From: an uncultured Bacteroidia bacterium
GTDB lineage: Bacteria > Bacteroidota > Bacteroidia > Bacteroidales > UBA932
DNA length: 6,577 nucleotides
Direction: 5' to 3'
Assembly (NCBI GenBank): GCA_902766985.1
Contig: CACXFP010000170.1
Span: 1-6,577, forward strand
Shown: positions 1 to 6,577 of the stretch, piece by piece
Position numbering within the stretch: the first letter of the stretch is position 1
How the letters are laid out: each line of letters starts with the position of its first letter
Translations under genes and position numbers: made by a program
The notes under the pieces: model-generated
What the model saw: the letters and a program-made list of their open reading frames with translations, nothing else
Databases searched by the model: none
Told to the model about the DNA's origin: nothing

Positions 1-2676
1 GGAGACGGACACATGAGGGAACTTCTTGGAGGAAAAGGCGCCAACCTTGCTGAAATGAGCAAGCTCGGCATGCCCGTCCCTGCCGGATTCACCATTACTA
101 CCGAATGCTGCACCGAGTACTACGCGCTCGGAGGCGGTTATACGAATGAGCTGAAAGACGATGTCGCCAAGGCTCTCGCCGCCACTGAAAAGCTGATGGG
201 CAAGAAGTTCGGGGACCGTGAGGATCCGCTCCTGGTAAGCTGCCGCAGCGGTGCCAGAAGCTCCATGCCCGGTATGATGGACACCATCCTGAACATCGGA
301 CTCTGCTCCGATACCATTCCCGGACTTATCAAGAAGACCGGCAACCCCAGGTTCGTTTATGACGCATACCGTCGCCTCATCATGATGTATTCCGACGTCG
401 TGATGGAGAAGGCCGAGGGCATCGAGCCCGCAGACGGCCAGGGCATCCGCCAGCAGCTGGACAGGATGATGGCTGACCTTAAGGAGAAGAGGGGTTACAA
501 GTCCGATACGGAAATCACTGCGGAAGAACTCAAGGAACTTTCCGAGCAGTTCAAGGTGCGCGTGAAGGAAGTCCTCGGAGTGGAGTTCCCCGACAATGCA
601 AAGGCTCAGCTCTGGGGTTCGATCGGAGGCGTCTTCAAGTCCTGGAACGGAAAGAGGGCGATAGCCTACAGGAGGATCGAGAAGATTCCCGATGATTGGG
701 GGACTGCCGTCAACGTCCAGTCCATGGTGTTCGGCAACATGGGAGATACCTCCGCCACCGGAGTAGCATTCTCCCGCAACCCTGCCAACGGCGACAACCA
801 TTTCTATGGCGAATGGCTTATCAACGCCCAGGGTGAAGACGTGGTTGCCGGTATCCGTACCCCCAACCCTCTCAATGAGGCTACCAAGACCGAAAAGAAC
901 AAGAATCTCCCTTCGCTCGAGAAGGCCATGCCCGATGTTTACAAGGAACTTGACGGTATCCGCAGCCGTCTCGAGGAGCACTTCCATGATATGCAGGACA
1001 TCGAGTTCACCATTCAGGAAGGCAAACTCTGGATGCTTCAGTGCCGTATCGGCAAGAGGACCGGTCTCGCAGCTCTCCAGATGGCTCACGACATGGTCCA
1101 GGAAGGCATGATCGACGAGAAGACAGCCGTGATGAGGGTTTCTCCCGCTCAGCTTGACGAGATCCTGCATCCTATCCTCGATCCCGCTTCCGAGAGGAAG
1201 GCGAAGGCCGTCGCCCAGGGCCTTCCCGCATCTCCCGGCGGAGCCGTAGGTACCATAGTGTTCACTTCCGAGGATGCGATGGATGCCATGAAGGAAGGCA
1301 AGAGCGTCATCCTTATCCGCGAAGAGACTTCTCCTGAGGACATTGAGGGAATGAGGGCCGCCGCCGGTATCCTTACCCAGCGTGGTGGAATGACTTCCCA
1401 TGCAGCCCTGGTAGCCAGGGGATGGGGAAAGTGCTGCATTGTCGGTTGCGAGGAAATGCATATCGATTTCGAGGGCCGCAAGGTGACCTTCGGAAACAAT
1501 CCCACCGAATTCAAACAGGGCGACTGGATCAGCCTCAACGGCACCAAGGGCCTGGTCTATGGAGTCAAGATCGACACCATGGACGCTACCGAGAACCCTC
1601 TCTTCCAGGATTACATGGCCATAGTTGACAAGTACCGCAAGCTTGGGGTGAGGACCAATGCCGACACCCCAGAGGATGCAGCCAAGGCCCTTTCGTTCGG
1701 CGCCGAAGGCATCGGCCTGTTCAGGATCGAGCACATGTTCTATGGCAAGAATTCAGAACTCCCTCTCCAGAAGCTCCGCAAGATGATCTTCTGCACCACC
1801 GAGAATGAGCGCAAGGCAGCCCTCGCCGACCTTGAACCTTACATCAAGGCTGCGGTGAAGAGCACCCTTTCCATCATGGACGGCAGGCCTGTAGTGTTCC
1901 GTCTCCTCGATCCCCCTCTCCACGAGTTCGTTCCCAAGACCGAGGATAAGAAGGCCGACCTGGCCAAGTCCCTCGGCGTTTCCGTTGAGGAAATCGAGAA
2001 GAGGGGAGAGGCACTTCACGAAATCAACCCCATGATGGGACACCGCGGAGTCCGTCTCCACGTATCCTTCCCTCTCATCGCCGAGACGGAGTACAAGGCT
2101 ATCTTCGAGGCTACTGCGGAACTCATCCAGAGCGGAAAGAACCCCCAGCCGGAGATCATGATCCCCGTCACCATCTCAGCACGCGAGCTCAGCTTCCAGA
2201 AATCCATCTGCGACCGTGTGAAGGCAGAGGTTGAAGGCCGGTTCGGCATAAACATCGAGTATCATTTCGGTACCATGATAGAGATTCCCCGTGCAGCCCT
2301 CACCGGAGACCGCATGGCCCGAGCTGCCGAGTTCTTCTCCTTCGGTACCAACGACCTTACCCAGATGACATTCGGCTTCAGCCGCGACGATGTTGGAACC
2401 TTCATGGGCGACTACCTCGGACAGAAGCTCCTGGATGCCGATCCGTTCCAGACCATCGACACCAAGGGTGTGGGCAAACTCGTGGAGTTCGGAGTGCAGT
2501 CCGGACGGTCCAAGAGGCCTGACCTCAAGTGCGGAGTCTGCGGAGAGCATGGCGGTGACCCTGATTCCATATCTTTCTTCAACATGATAGGGATCGACTA
2601 CGTCTCCTGCTCGCCCTACCGCGTGCCCATCGCCCGTCTTGCCGCCGCGCAGGCTGCCATCAGCCAGAGCAAATAG
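1..2676 (+). CDS. ppdK: Pyruvate, phosphate dikinase (5'-partial at window edge)
   Basis: Cytoplasmic enzyme interconverting ATP + phosphate + pyruvate and AMP + PPi + PEP, at the glycolysis/gluconeogenesis node. The reading frame is open from base 1 (Gly-Asp-Gly-His precede the Met at 13), and that Met lies inside the conserved nucleotide-binding motif MRELLGGKGANLAEM. The true start is therefore upstream; compared with known family members roughly 14-20 residues are missing. Numbering from the Met at 13: the N-terminal ATP-binding domain (about 1-350) has Lys8, the SCRSGARSSMPGMMD motif (77-91) and QDIEFTIQEGKLWMLQ with Glu331. The phosphohistidine domain has GGMTSHAALVAR with catalytic His463, preceded by the Thr-Ser that in plant enzymes is the regulatory site. 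The C-terminal PEP/pyruvate barrel has Glu757, FSFGTNDLTQ with Asp781 (metal ligands) and CGVCGEHGGDP with catalytic Cys843. All key residues are intact, and 887 residues matches the family. Identification is near certain; the promoter is outside the window. Confidence 0.97.
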   Translation, partial: GDGHMRELLGGKGANLAEMSKLGMPVPAGFTITTECCTEYYALGGGYTNELKDDVAKALAATEKLMGKKFGDREDPLLVSCRSGARSSMPGMMDTILNIGLCSDTIPGLIKKTGNPRFVYDAYRRLIMMYSDVVMEKAEGIEPADGQGIRQQLDRMMADLKEKRGYKSDTEITAEELKELSEQFKVRVKEVLGVEFPDNAKAQLWGSIGGVFKSWNGKRAIAYRRIEKIPDDWGTAVNVQSMVFGNMGDTSATGVAFSRNPANGDNHFYGEWLINAQGEDVVAGIRTPNPLNEATKTEKNKNLPSLEKAMPDVYKELDGIRSRLEEHFHDMQDIEFTIQEGKLWMLQCRIGKRTGLAALQMAHDMVQEGMIDEKTAVMRVSPAQLDEILHPILDPASERKAKAVAQGLPASPGGAVGTIVFTSEDAMDAMKEGKSVILIREETSPEDIEGMRAAAGILTQRGGMTSHAALVARGWGKCCIVGCEEMHIDFEGRKVTFGNNPTEFKQGDWISLNGTKGLVYGVKIDTMDATENPLFQDYMAIVDKYRKLGVRTNADTPEDAAKALSFGAEGIGLFRIEHMFYGKNSELPLQKLRKMIFCTTENERKAALADLEPYIKAAVKSTLSIMDGRPVVFRLLDPPLHEFVPKTEDKKADLAKSLGVSVEEIEKRGEALHEINPMMGHRGVRLHVSFPLIAETEYKAIFEATAELIQSGKNPQPEIMIPVTISARELSFQKSICDRVKAEVEGRFGINIEYHFGTMIEIPRAALTGDRMARAAEFFSFGTNDLTQMTFGFSRDDVGTFMGDYLGQKLLDADPFQTIDTKGVGKLVEFGVQSGRSKRPDLKCGVCGEHGGDPDSISFFNMIGIDYVSCSPYRVPIARLAAAQAAISQSK

Positions 2677-2688
2677 GTTTTGAAAACC
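2676..2688. repeat. Short perfect inverted repeat just after ppdK
   Basis: GGTTTT-G-AAAACC is a perfect 6-bp inverted repeat with a single central base, overlapping the last base of the ppdK stop codon, 17 bp before the galM start. As RNA it could form only a 5-bp, A/U-rich stem with a 3-nt loop, and no T-tract follows, so it is unlikely to be a terminator. It might be a small operator or chance. No convincing promoter is visible in the 29-bp ppdK-galM gap. Confidence 0.3.
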
Positions 2689-2705
2689 ATTAGAATTATA
2701 ATGTC

Positions 2706-3833
2706 ATGAAAAAGGTTGTGATTTTGGTTTCCGTCATTCTAGCCGTAGTCTCCTGCGGCAAGAAGACTGCGAAACTGTTCCCTGCCGAGGATTTTGAGGG
2801 GACTGTCGGCGGACAGGCCGTAGCCCTCTATACCCTTAAGGCCGGCGACATTGCCATGCAGGTTACCAATTTCGGGGCCAGGGTGGTTTCCCTCTATACC
2901 CCTGACCGGAAGGGCAACATGGCCGACATCGTCTGCGGCCATGCAACCCTCGACGAATATGTGAATCCCGTCGGTGAGCGTTTCCTCGGAGCCTGCGTCG
3001 GCCCCGTTGCCAACCGTATCGCCAACGCCAGGTTCTATGTGAATGACACCCTCTACCAGATTCCCGCCAACGACAACAAGGTGAACACCCTCCACGGTGG
3101 CCTGCTCGGTCTGGACAATGTCGTGTGGACCGTGAAGGAAAGCACCCCTAGTTCCATCACCCTTACCTATCTCCGTCCTGACGGACAGGAGGGTTATCCC
3201 GGGAACCTGGACATCGAAATGAAGTACTCCCTTACCGAGGATAATTCATTCAGGGTTGATTACAAGGCGGTTACCGACAAGGCTACCCCCGTCAACATGT
3301 CCAATCATCCGTTCTTCAACCTCAGGGGAGAAGGTACGGAGCAGATACTTGACTATGTGATGACGGTGGACGCCGACAGGATCGTGGCCATAGATGAGAT
3401 GAGCATCCCTACCGGAGAACTCATGGATGTCACCGGCACCCCGTTCGATTTCCGTGAGCCCCATACGATCGGCGAGAGGATTGACATGAGGGACAACGAG
3501 CAGATTAAGAACGGAAACGGCTACGACCACAGCTGGTGCCTTACCGGCAAGGAACCCGTGCACGAGGCATGCTCCGTGTGGGATCCGAAATCAGGGCGTT
3601 GCGTGACCGTCCTTACCGACCAGCCCGCAATCCAGATATACTCCGGCAACTTCTTCGACGGGAAGACCACCGGGAAGTATGGCGAGCCGTTAAATTTCAG
3701 AACCTCCATAGCGCTTGAGACCCAGCACTATCCTGATTCCGTGAACCAGCCTTCCTTCCCTTCAATCATCCTGAATCCGGGAGACACCTACACCCAGGTC
3801 TGCATATACAAATTCTCCGTGAAGGAGAAGTAG
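2706..3833 (+). CDS. galM: Aldose 1-epimerase (mutarotase), exported lipoprotein
   Basis: Interconverts the alpha and beta anomers of galactose, glucose and related aldoses. The 375-residue protein begins MKKVVILVSVILAVVSC: a Lys-Lys n-region, a hydrophobic stretch (4-15) and a lipobox VVSC with Cys17 as the predicted lipidation site. The following GKK is basic and lacks the acidic surface-export signal of Bacteroidota lipoproteins, so a periplasm-facing anchor is inferred. Family motifs run in order: GARVVSLYTPDRKG (N-terminal strand), GPVANRIANARF with Arg104, NTLHGG with His130, NMSNHPFFNL with the candidate acid His201, YDHSW near 274-278, and LETQHYPDSVNQPSFPS with the candidate base Glu338. 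The whole galactose-mutarotase beta-sandwich is present with no truncation. The start is set by the signal peptide; only a weak ribosome-binding site is visible, as usual in this phylum. It lies 29 bp after ppdK on the same strand, so read-through is plausible, and ends before a strong terminator. Family call very secure; substrate not determinable here. Confidence 0.94.
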   Translation: MKKVVILVSVILAVVSCGKKTAKLFPAEDFEGTVGGQAVALYTLKAGDIAMQVTNFGARVVSLYTPDRKGNMADIVCGHATLDEYVNPVGERFLGACVGPVANRIANARFYVNDTLYQIPANDNKVNTLHGGLLGLDNVVWTVKESTPSSITLTYLRPDGQEGYPGNLDIEMKYSLTEDNSFRVDYKAVTDKATPVNMSNHPFFNLRGEGTEQILDYVMTVDADRIVAIDEMSIPTGELMDVTGTPFDFREPHTIGERIDMRDNEQIKNGNGYDHSWCLTGKEPVHEACSVWDPKSGRCVTVLTDQPAIQIYSGNFFDGKTTGKYGEPLNFRTSIALETQHYPDSVNQPSFPSIILNPGDTYTQVCIYKFSVKEK

Positions 3834-3855
3834 TTTTTTCATAGACATCTCATGG

Positions 3856-3886
3856 ACATCCGGGACTTCTGCCCCGGGTGTTTTTT
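3856..3886 (+). terminator. Rho-independent terminator after galM
   Basis: A 9-bp stem (arms 3856-3864 and 3873-3881; ACATCCGGG pairs with CCCGGGTGT, one T-G wobble) closes an 8-nt loop and runs directly into six T residues at 3881-3886, then a further pyrimidine-rich run. It sits 22 bp after the galM stop and fits termination of the ppdK-galM direction. On the minus strand the hairpin is not followed by a T-tract, so it is a poor terminator for the convergent gene, whose stop codon lies only 3 bp beyond the T run. Confidence 0.88.
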
Positions 3887-3889
3887 CTT

Positions 3890-5767
3890 CTATTCTTCCT
3901 TCTCCCTGTATTCCTCCCATTTCTTCAGTACCGCAAGCAGTTCATCCGCATGGGGATTGGACTCTAGGGCTTTTAATGAGAACTGGATGGCGACAGGACA
4001 ATGACATTCGGCAGCCTTGCTGTCCGCAAAGTCCCACATCTCCGGGGTGGTTTCCGGTCTGATGTCCCACCAACCGAAGTCTACGCGGGTCATATTCATG
4101 GCCATTTTGGGAGCTTCGGCGTAGGGGAATTCGAGGATCTTTTCCTTAAAGACTTCAGGAGGGAATACATCGAAGGCATTTGCTCCCGCCTGTAGATGCC
4201 AACCGAAATGGGATTTGGCGGCGCCTTCTGTGAAGACGGGCATTTTGGCGAGTTTGGACGCAACCCTGTATTGTGCTAGTGAGACGTTGATTCCGCACGG
4301 GGGATTTACACCTTCAGATCCATCAAAGTACAAGAATTCGAAACCGCAGTCATAAATACGGGCGATCTTCTCTGCTATTTCGTCCTGCAGGTCGTTGTCC
4401 TGGCTAAGATATAACGAGGTGGCTCCGTATTCACTTATATCGAGAATGCCACCTATCTCACCTTTGGGGTGGGCAACAGGGGCTGTATTGAAAGTCCCTC
4501 GTTTCACACCTGTGAACTTGAATGGAGGCTCTGTAGTGTAGCTTTCATAGGAGAACCCTTCACCTCCCATATTGATAACTCTCACCCGGTCGCGTAGTGG
4601 AGAGTCGGCAGGGTTCTCTTCCACAAAGATTTCCGTGACCTCTCCGAAAGAGGGGATGGGTTCCTTGAGTGTGAAGAGGCGCTTGAGGTTGAGGCGTGGG
4701 TCAATCGATGGAGTGACATAACGGCTTTCCACTCCGATGTGGGTCTGGAGGGTGTGGAAGCCGGGAGTGATTCCAGCGGCCTTAACTTTGTCAAGCATCT
4801 TCTTGATGTCGTCGTAACCGCCCGGGTACTCATCTCTAAGGTCATAATCACCGAGGAGTTTATAGTCTTTTGATTTGACGAAACAAGGGTAATAGAACAG
4901 CATCATCTTGAGACCTGCCTTCTGGGCGACGGCTATAATCTGGTCGATATTAGAAGGAACAGCCTCACTTGTCCAGTAGATGGACCGGTTGAGCATAGGG
5001 GAACGTCGGCTTTGAACGCCTCGGGGGAGACCGAGGTCAGCTTCAAAGCCATCCATGGCATCGAGGAAGGGCTCCTTACCGTCAGCTGCGATTATAGCTG
5101 CGGAACCACCGCGGAGTTTCTTGCCGGAAAAGAGATCTGCTGTCAGGATCTTGCCGCCGGGACGGTCCTCATGCCAGATTTGTGACCAAGGGTCGCATCC
5201 CGCCACACAGATAGCTGAGGCGTCATCCCACATACAGTTCAGCCATTCTCCGAAGTTCTTACGCTCTTTTACGGGAAGCTGAAGGATACGGAACTCGGCA
5301 ACTGGAGGAGCATCCATGACAAGATGCTCATATCCAGGGGTTTTACAGATGAAATCCTCCAAAATGAACCTGAGGTAGCCGGCCCCCTTCTCAACTTTGA
5401 CCACGGCATCGTAAGGGGCGGTGTCAAACCCTACGGTCAATTTCTCTCCGTCCCAGGAGAGTGAGTTGGCATCGTAAGTTGTCCTGGTGTTCGGATGCTG
5501 TAGCTTAATCTCATTGTTGAAGGGCCTTTCTTGTGTGGCAGAGAAGAGGGGCACTCCCGCTCCTCCCAGAACCATTTCCTTATTGGTTTTCTTAACGATG
5601 AGGGATCTCACCAGGGCGTCTTTCCCAACTGTCAACTTGAAAGACTCGGTTTCGAGGACGATGCTGTCCTTTAAGTTTCGCTTGTCAAAGCAACTCTGCG
5701 TCATCGGAAGCGACATCGTGGTCATTAAAGCTACCAAGATGCTGGTTATCGACGTGGTTTTTCTCAT
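3890..5767 (-). CDS. Exported glycoside-hydrolase-like TIM-barrel protein, family not recognised
   Basis: A 625-residue protein. I start it at the Met encoded at 5767-5765, because an in-frame Met 11 codons upstream (5800) would place the start before a promoter element, and the shorter form begins with a proper signal peptide: MRKTTSI, then a moderately hydrophobic stretch ending TQSC at Cys26. The lipobox is imperfect (Thr at -3), so lipoprotein versus ordinary secreted protein is open. Residues about 30-255 look beta-rich, like the N-terminal sandwich of many glycosidases. From RSIYWTSEA (Trp265) onward the pattern suggests a (beta/alpha)8 barrel: KMMLFYYPCF, an aromatic/His strand GFHTLQTHIG (His338, His343), GFEFLYFDGSEG (Asp482, Glu485) and MPVFTEGAAKSHFGWH (Glu514). 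Asp482 and Glu485 or Glu514 are candidate catalytic acids by analogy with GH31/GH36-type barrels; this is inference. I cannot assign a CAZy family or substrate. It is convergent with galM and divergent from the alpha-2-macroglobulin-type gene; no SusC/SusD genes are visible. Confidence 0.8.
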   Translation of the reverse strand: MRKTTSITSILVALMTTMSLPMTQSCFDKRNLKDSIVLETESFKLTVGKDALVRSLIVKKTNKEMVLGGAGVPLFSATQERPFNNEIKLQHPNTRTTYDANSLSWDGEKLTVGFDTAPYDAVVKVEKGAGYLRFILEDFICKTPGYEHLVMDAPPVAEFRILQLPVKERKNFGEWLNCMWDDASAICVAGCDPWSQIWHEDRPGGKILTADLFSGKKLRGGSAAIIAADGKEPFLDAMDGFEADLGLPRGVQSRRSPMLNRSIYWTSEAVPSNIDQIIAVAQKAGLKMMLFYYPCFVKSKDYKLLGDYDLRDEYPGGYDDIKKMLDKVKAAGITPGFHTLQTHIGVESRYVTPSIDPRLNLKRLFTLKEPIPSFGEVTEIFVEENPADSPLRDRVRVINMGGEGFSYESYTTEPPFKFTGVKRGTFNTAPVAHPKGEIGGILDISEYGATSLYLSQDNDLQDEIAEKIARIYDCGFEFLYFDGSEGVNPPCGINVSLAQYRVASKLAKMPVFTEGAAKSHFGWHLQAGANAFDVFPPEVFKEKILEFPYAEAPKMAMNMTRVDFGWWDIRPETTPEMWDFADSKAAECHCPVAIQFSLKALESNPHADELLAVLKKWEEYREKEE

Positions 5768-5788
5768 ATGTGGAATGATTGTGCGTAT

Positions 5789-5796
5789 CAAAGGTA
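5789..5796 (-). promoter_or_regulatory. Bacteroidota-type -7 promoter element for the minus-strand gene
   Basis: Read on the minus strand this is TACCTTTG, an exact match to the TAnnTTTG -7 consensus of the Bacteroidota primary sigma factor. It ends 21 bp before the chosen ATG at 5767, which would give a leader of roughly 15 nt. A matching -33 TTTG at the usual 19-21 bp spacing is not evident, so the assignment rests on the -7 box and its position. It supports the internal start over the upstream Met at 5800. Confidence 0.5.
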
Positions 5797-5874
5797 ACAA
5801 AAGAACATTAACATTTTACGGACTATGCGGATTTTTTCGATTCCGACTGAGTTCCTCGCTACGAGAATTTTTGT

Positions 5875-5882
5875 TATATTAG
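5875..5882 (+). promoter_or_regulatory. Possible -7 promoter element for the alpha-2-macroglobulin-type gene
   Basis: TATATTAG differs from the Bacteroidota -7 consensus TAnnTTTG at one position, and lies 23 bp before the ATG at 5906 in an A/T-rich patch (TTTTTGTTATATTAG). No clear -33 TTTG is found at the expected distance. Position and context are right, but the match is weak. Confidence 0.35.
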
Positions 5883-5905
5883 CGGAATAATAATCCGTCG
5901 CAGTA

Positions 5906-6577
5906 ATGAGAAACTTTTTCAGGATTACCCGGCTCTGTGCCGCTTTCTTGTTGATTGTCGTAACGTTCTCCTGCAGCAGGTTCGGACGCAGCAGGGCGGT
6001 GAGCACCGAGTTCGCCACTTTCATCAAGTCATATACGGGAGGTATAGTATCGGACAAGTCCACCGTCAGGGTACAGCTCACGTCGAAGGTTGACGGAGCC
6101 GTGACAGGGGCTGAACTGAAAGATGGGGTGATAACCTTTTCCCCTTCATTGAGGGGAACCGCCAGATGGGCGTCCCCCGACGTGGTGGAGTTTATCCCTG
6201 ATGCGGATGCGATGAGGCCAGGACAGGCGTACACAGCCCGTTTCAGGCTGGACAAGGTAATGAAGGTAAGGCACAGGTTCCGCAGGTTCACCTTCCGTTT
6301 CCTTGTGTCGGAGAAAGTGGCCACCATCGTGCCTGGCGACCTGACCATCACCGCATCGGCTCCCGAAAAGGCATCGGTGGACGGCCTGATCCGTTTTACC
6401 GAGAGCGTGCCCGTCGAGACCGTCAGGAAGATGTTCACCGTTGACTATCCCTCGGATGGGGTTGAAACCGACATAATCCCGGGAGATGACCCTTCGACTT
6501 TCAGGTTCGAGGTCTATAATCTCGCCCGGGACAAGAAGGACAGGAAACTCGTCATGTCGCTGTCGACGGCCGGGACA
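5906..6577 (+). CDS. Alpha-2-macroglobulin family lipoprotein, N-terminal part (3'-partial)
   Basis: Open for 224 codons from the ATG at 5906 to the window end without a stop. The start is followed by a signal peptide (MRNFFRITRLCAAFLLIVV) ending FSC at Cys23, so the protein is probably lipidated and anchored in the envelope; Thr at -3 makes the lipobox imperfect. Residues about 36-122 resemble the first Ig-like/macroglobulin domain of Bacteroidota alpha-2-macroglobulins: FIKSYTGGIVSDKSTVRVQL, ITFSPSLRGTARW, then VEFIPDADAMRPGQAYTARF followed by LDKVMKV. A second beta-rich repeat begins near 133 (FRFLVSE). Full members of this family are typically well over 1,500 residues and carry a bait region, with or without a thioester, all beyond the window. 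Family function: covalent or steric trapping of attacking proteases at the envelope, often beside the penicillin-binding protein gene pbpC, which cannot be checked here. Recognition is from domain pattern, so moderately sure. Confidence 0.78.
   Translation, partial: MRNFFRITRLCAAFLLIVVTFSCSRFGRSRAVSTEFATFIKSYTGGIVSDKSTVRVQLTSKVDGAVTGAELKDGVITFSPSLRGTARWASPDVVEFIPDADAMRPGQAYTARFRLDKVMKVRHRFRRFTFRFLVSEKVATIVPGDLTITASAPEKASVDGLIRFTESVPVETVRKMFTVDYPSDGVETDIIPGDDPSTFRFEVYNLARDKKDRKLVMSLSTAGT

Noticed and set aside
1149..1547. 132-codon minus-strand open frame inside ppdK
   Set aside because: It lies opposite the phosphohistidine domain of ppdK, which is fully conserved on the plus strand; no independent coding evidence.
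2176..2550. 124-codon minus-strand open frame inside the ppdK C-terminal barrel
   Set aside because: Antisense to catalytic PEP-binding motifs of ppdK; composition-driven shadow frame.
13..2676. Taking the Met at 13 as the true start of ppdK
   Set aside because: The frame is open to base 1, and this Met sits inside the conserved motif that family members carry about 15-20 residues from their start.
3844..3860. Direct repeat GACATC...GACATC upstream of the terminator
   Set aside because: Only six bases repeated once with a 5-bp gap; expected by chance and partly inside the terminator stem.
5768..5800. Eleven-codon N-terminal extension of the minus-strand enzyme (Met at 5800)
   Set aside because: It would overlap the TACCTTTG promoter box and place extra residues ahead of a normal signal peptide; the Met at 5767 gives the standard n-region.
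5849..5870. Terminator reading of the imperfect hairpin followed by T residues
   Set aside because: No plus-strand gene ends upstream of it, the stem has a bulge and two G-T pairs, and the T residues that would form the tract are partly inside the stem.
5487..5882. 131-codon plus-strand open frame opposite the 5' end of the glycosidase-like gene
   Set aside because: Antisense to the signal peptide and N-terminal domain of the real gene, with a composition typical of a reverse-complement frame and no recognisable motif.
5788..6438. Long minus-strand open frame (216 codons) opposite the alpha-2-macroglobulin-type gene
   Set aside because: It runs through the divergent promoter region, its product shows no family pattern or signal peptide, and the plus strand here encodes a signal peptide and recognisable domain motifs; it is a shadow of high-GC coding sequence.

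Overview
The window looks like chromosomal DNA from a member of the Bacteroidota, most likely Bacteroidales. The supporting signs are the protein families present, three consecutive genes encoding N-terminal signal peptides that end at a candidate lipobox Cys, the lack of strong Shine-Dalgarno sequences ahead of the starts, and a TAnnTTTG-type -7 element. Base composition is moderate to high (about 55% G+C in a sampled line of the first gene), which would fit an Alistipes/Rikenellaceae-like or uncultured gut or rumen Bacteroidales lineage better than a low-GC Bacteroides. That placement below order level is inference.

Layout: (1) 1-2676, plus strand: pyruvate, phosphate dikinase (ppdK), missing only its first few residues at the window edge. 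(2) 2706-3833, plus strand: a lipoprotein aldose 1-epimerase (galM), 29 bp downstream of ppdK and possibly co-transcribed with it. (3) 3856-3886: a strong intrinsic terminator for the plus-strand pair. (4) 3890-5767, minus strand, convergent with galM: a 625-residue exported protein that looks like a TIM-barrel glycoside-hydrolase-type enzyme of a family I cannot name. (5) 5768-5905: a 138-bp divergent intergenic region with a good -7 promoter match for the minus-strand gene and a weaker one for the plus-strand gene. (6) 5906-6577, plus strand, running off the window: the N-terminus of a large alpha-2-macroglobulin-type lipoprotein.

Functionally, ppdK is central carbon metabolism (PEP/pyruvate interconversion). 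The exported mutarotase and the glycosidase-like protein could both act on sugars released outside the cytoplasm, but they are convergent and on separate transcripts, so a shared pathway is only a suggestion. The alpha-2-macroglobulin-type protein is an envelope-defence type protein with no visible link to the sugar genes. I see no mobile element, CRISPR array, tRNA, rRNA or defence system. The most open question is the identity of the minus-strand enzyme; the rest is ordinary core-genome content.
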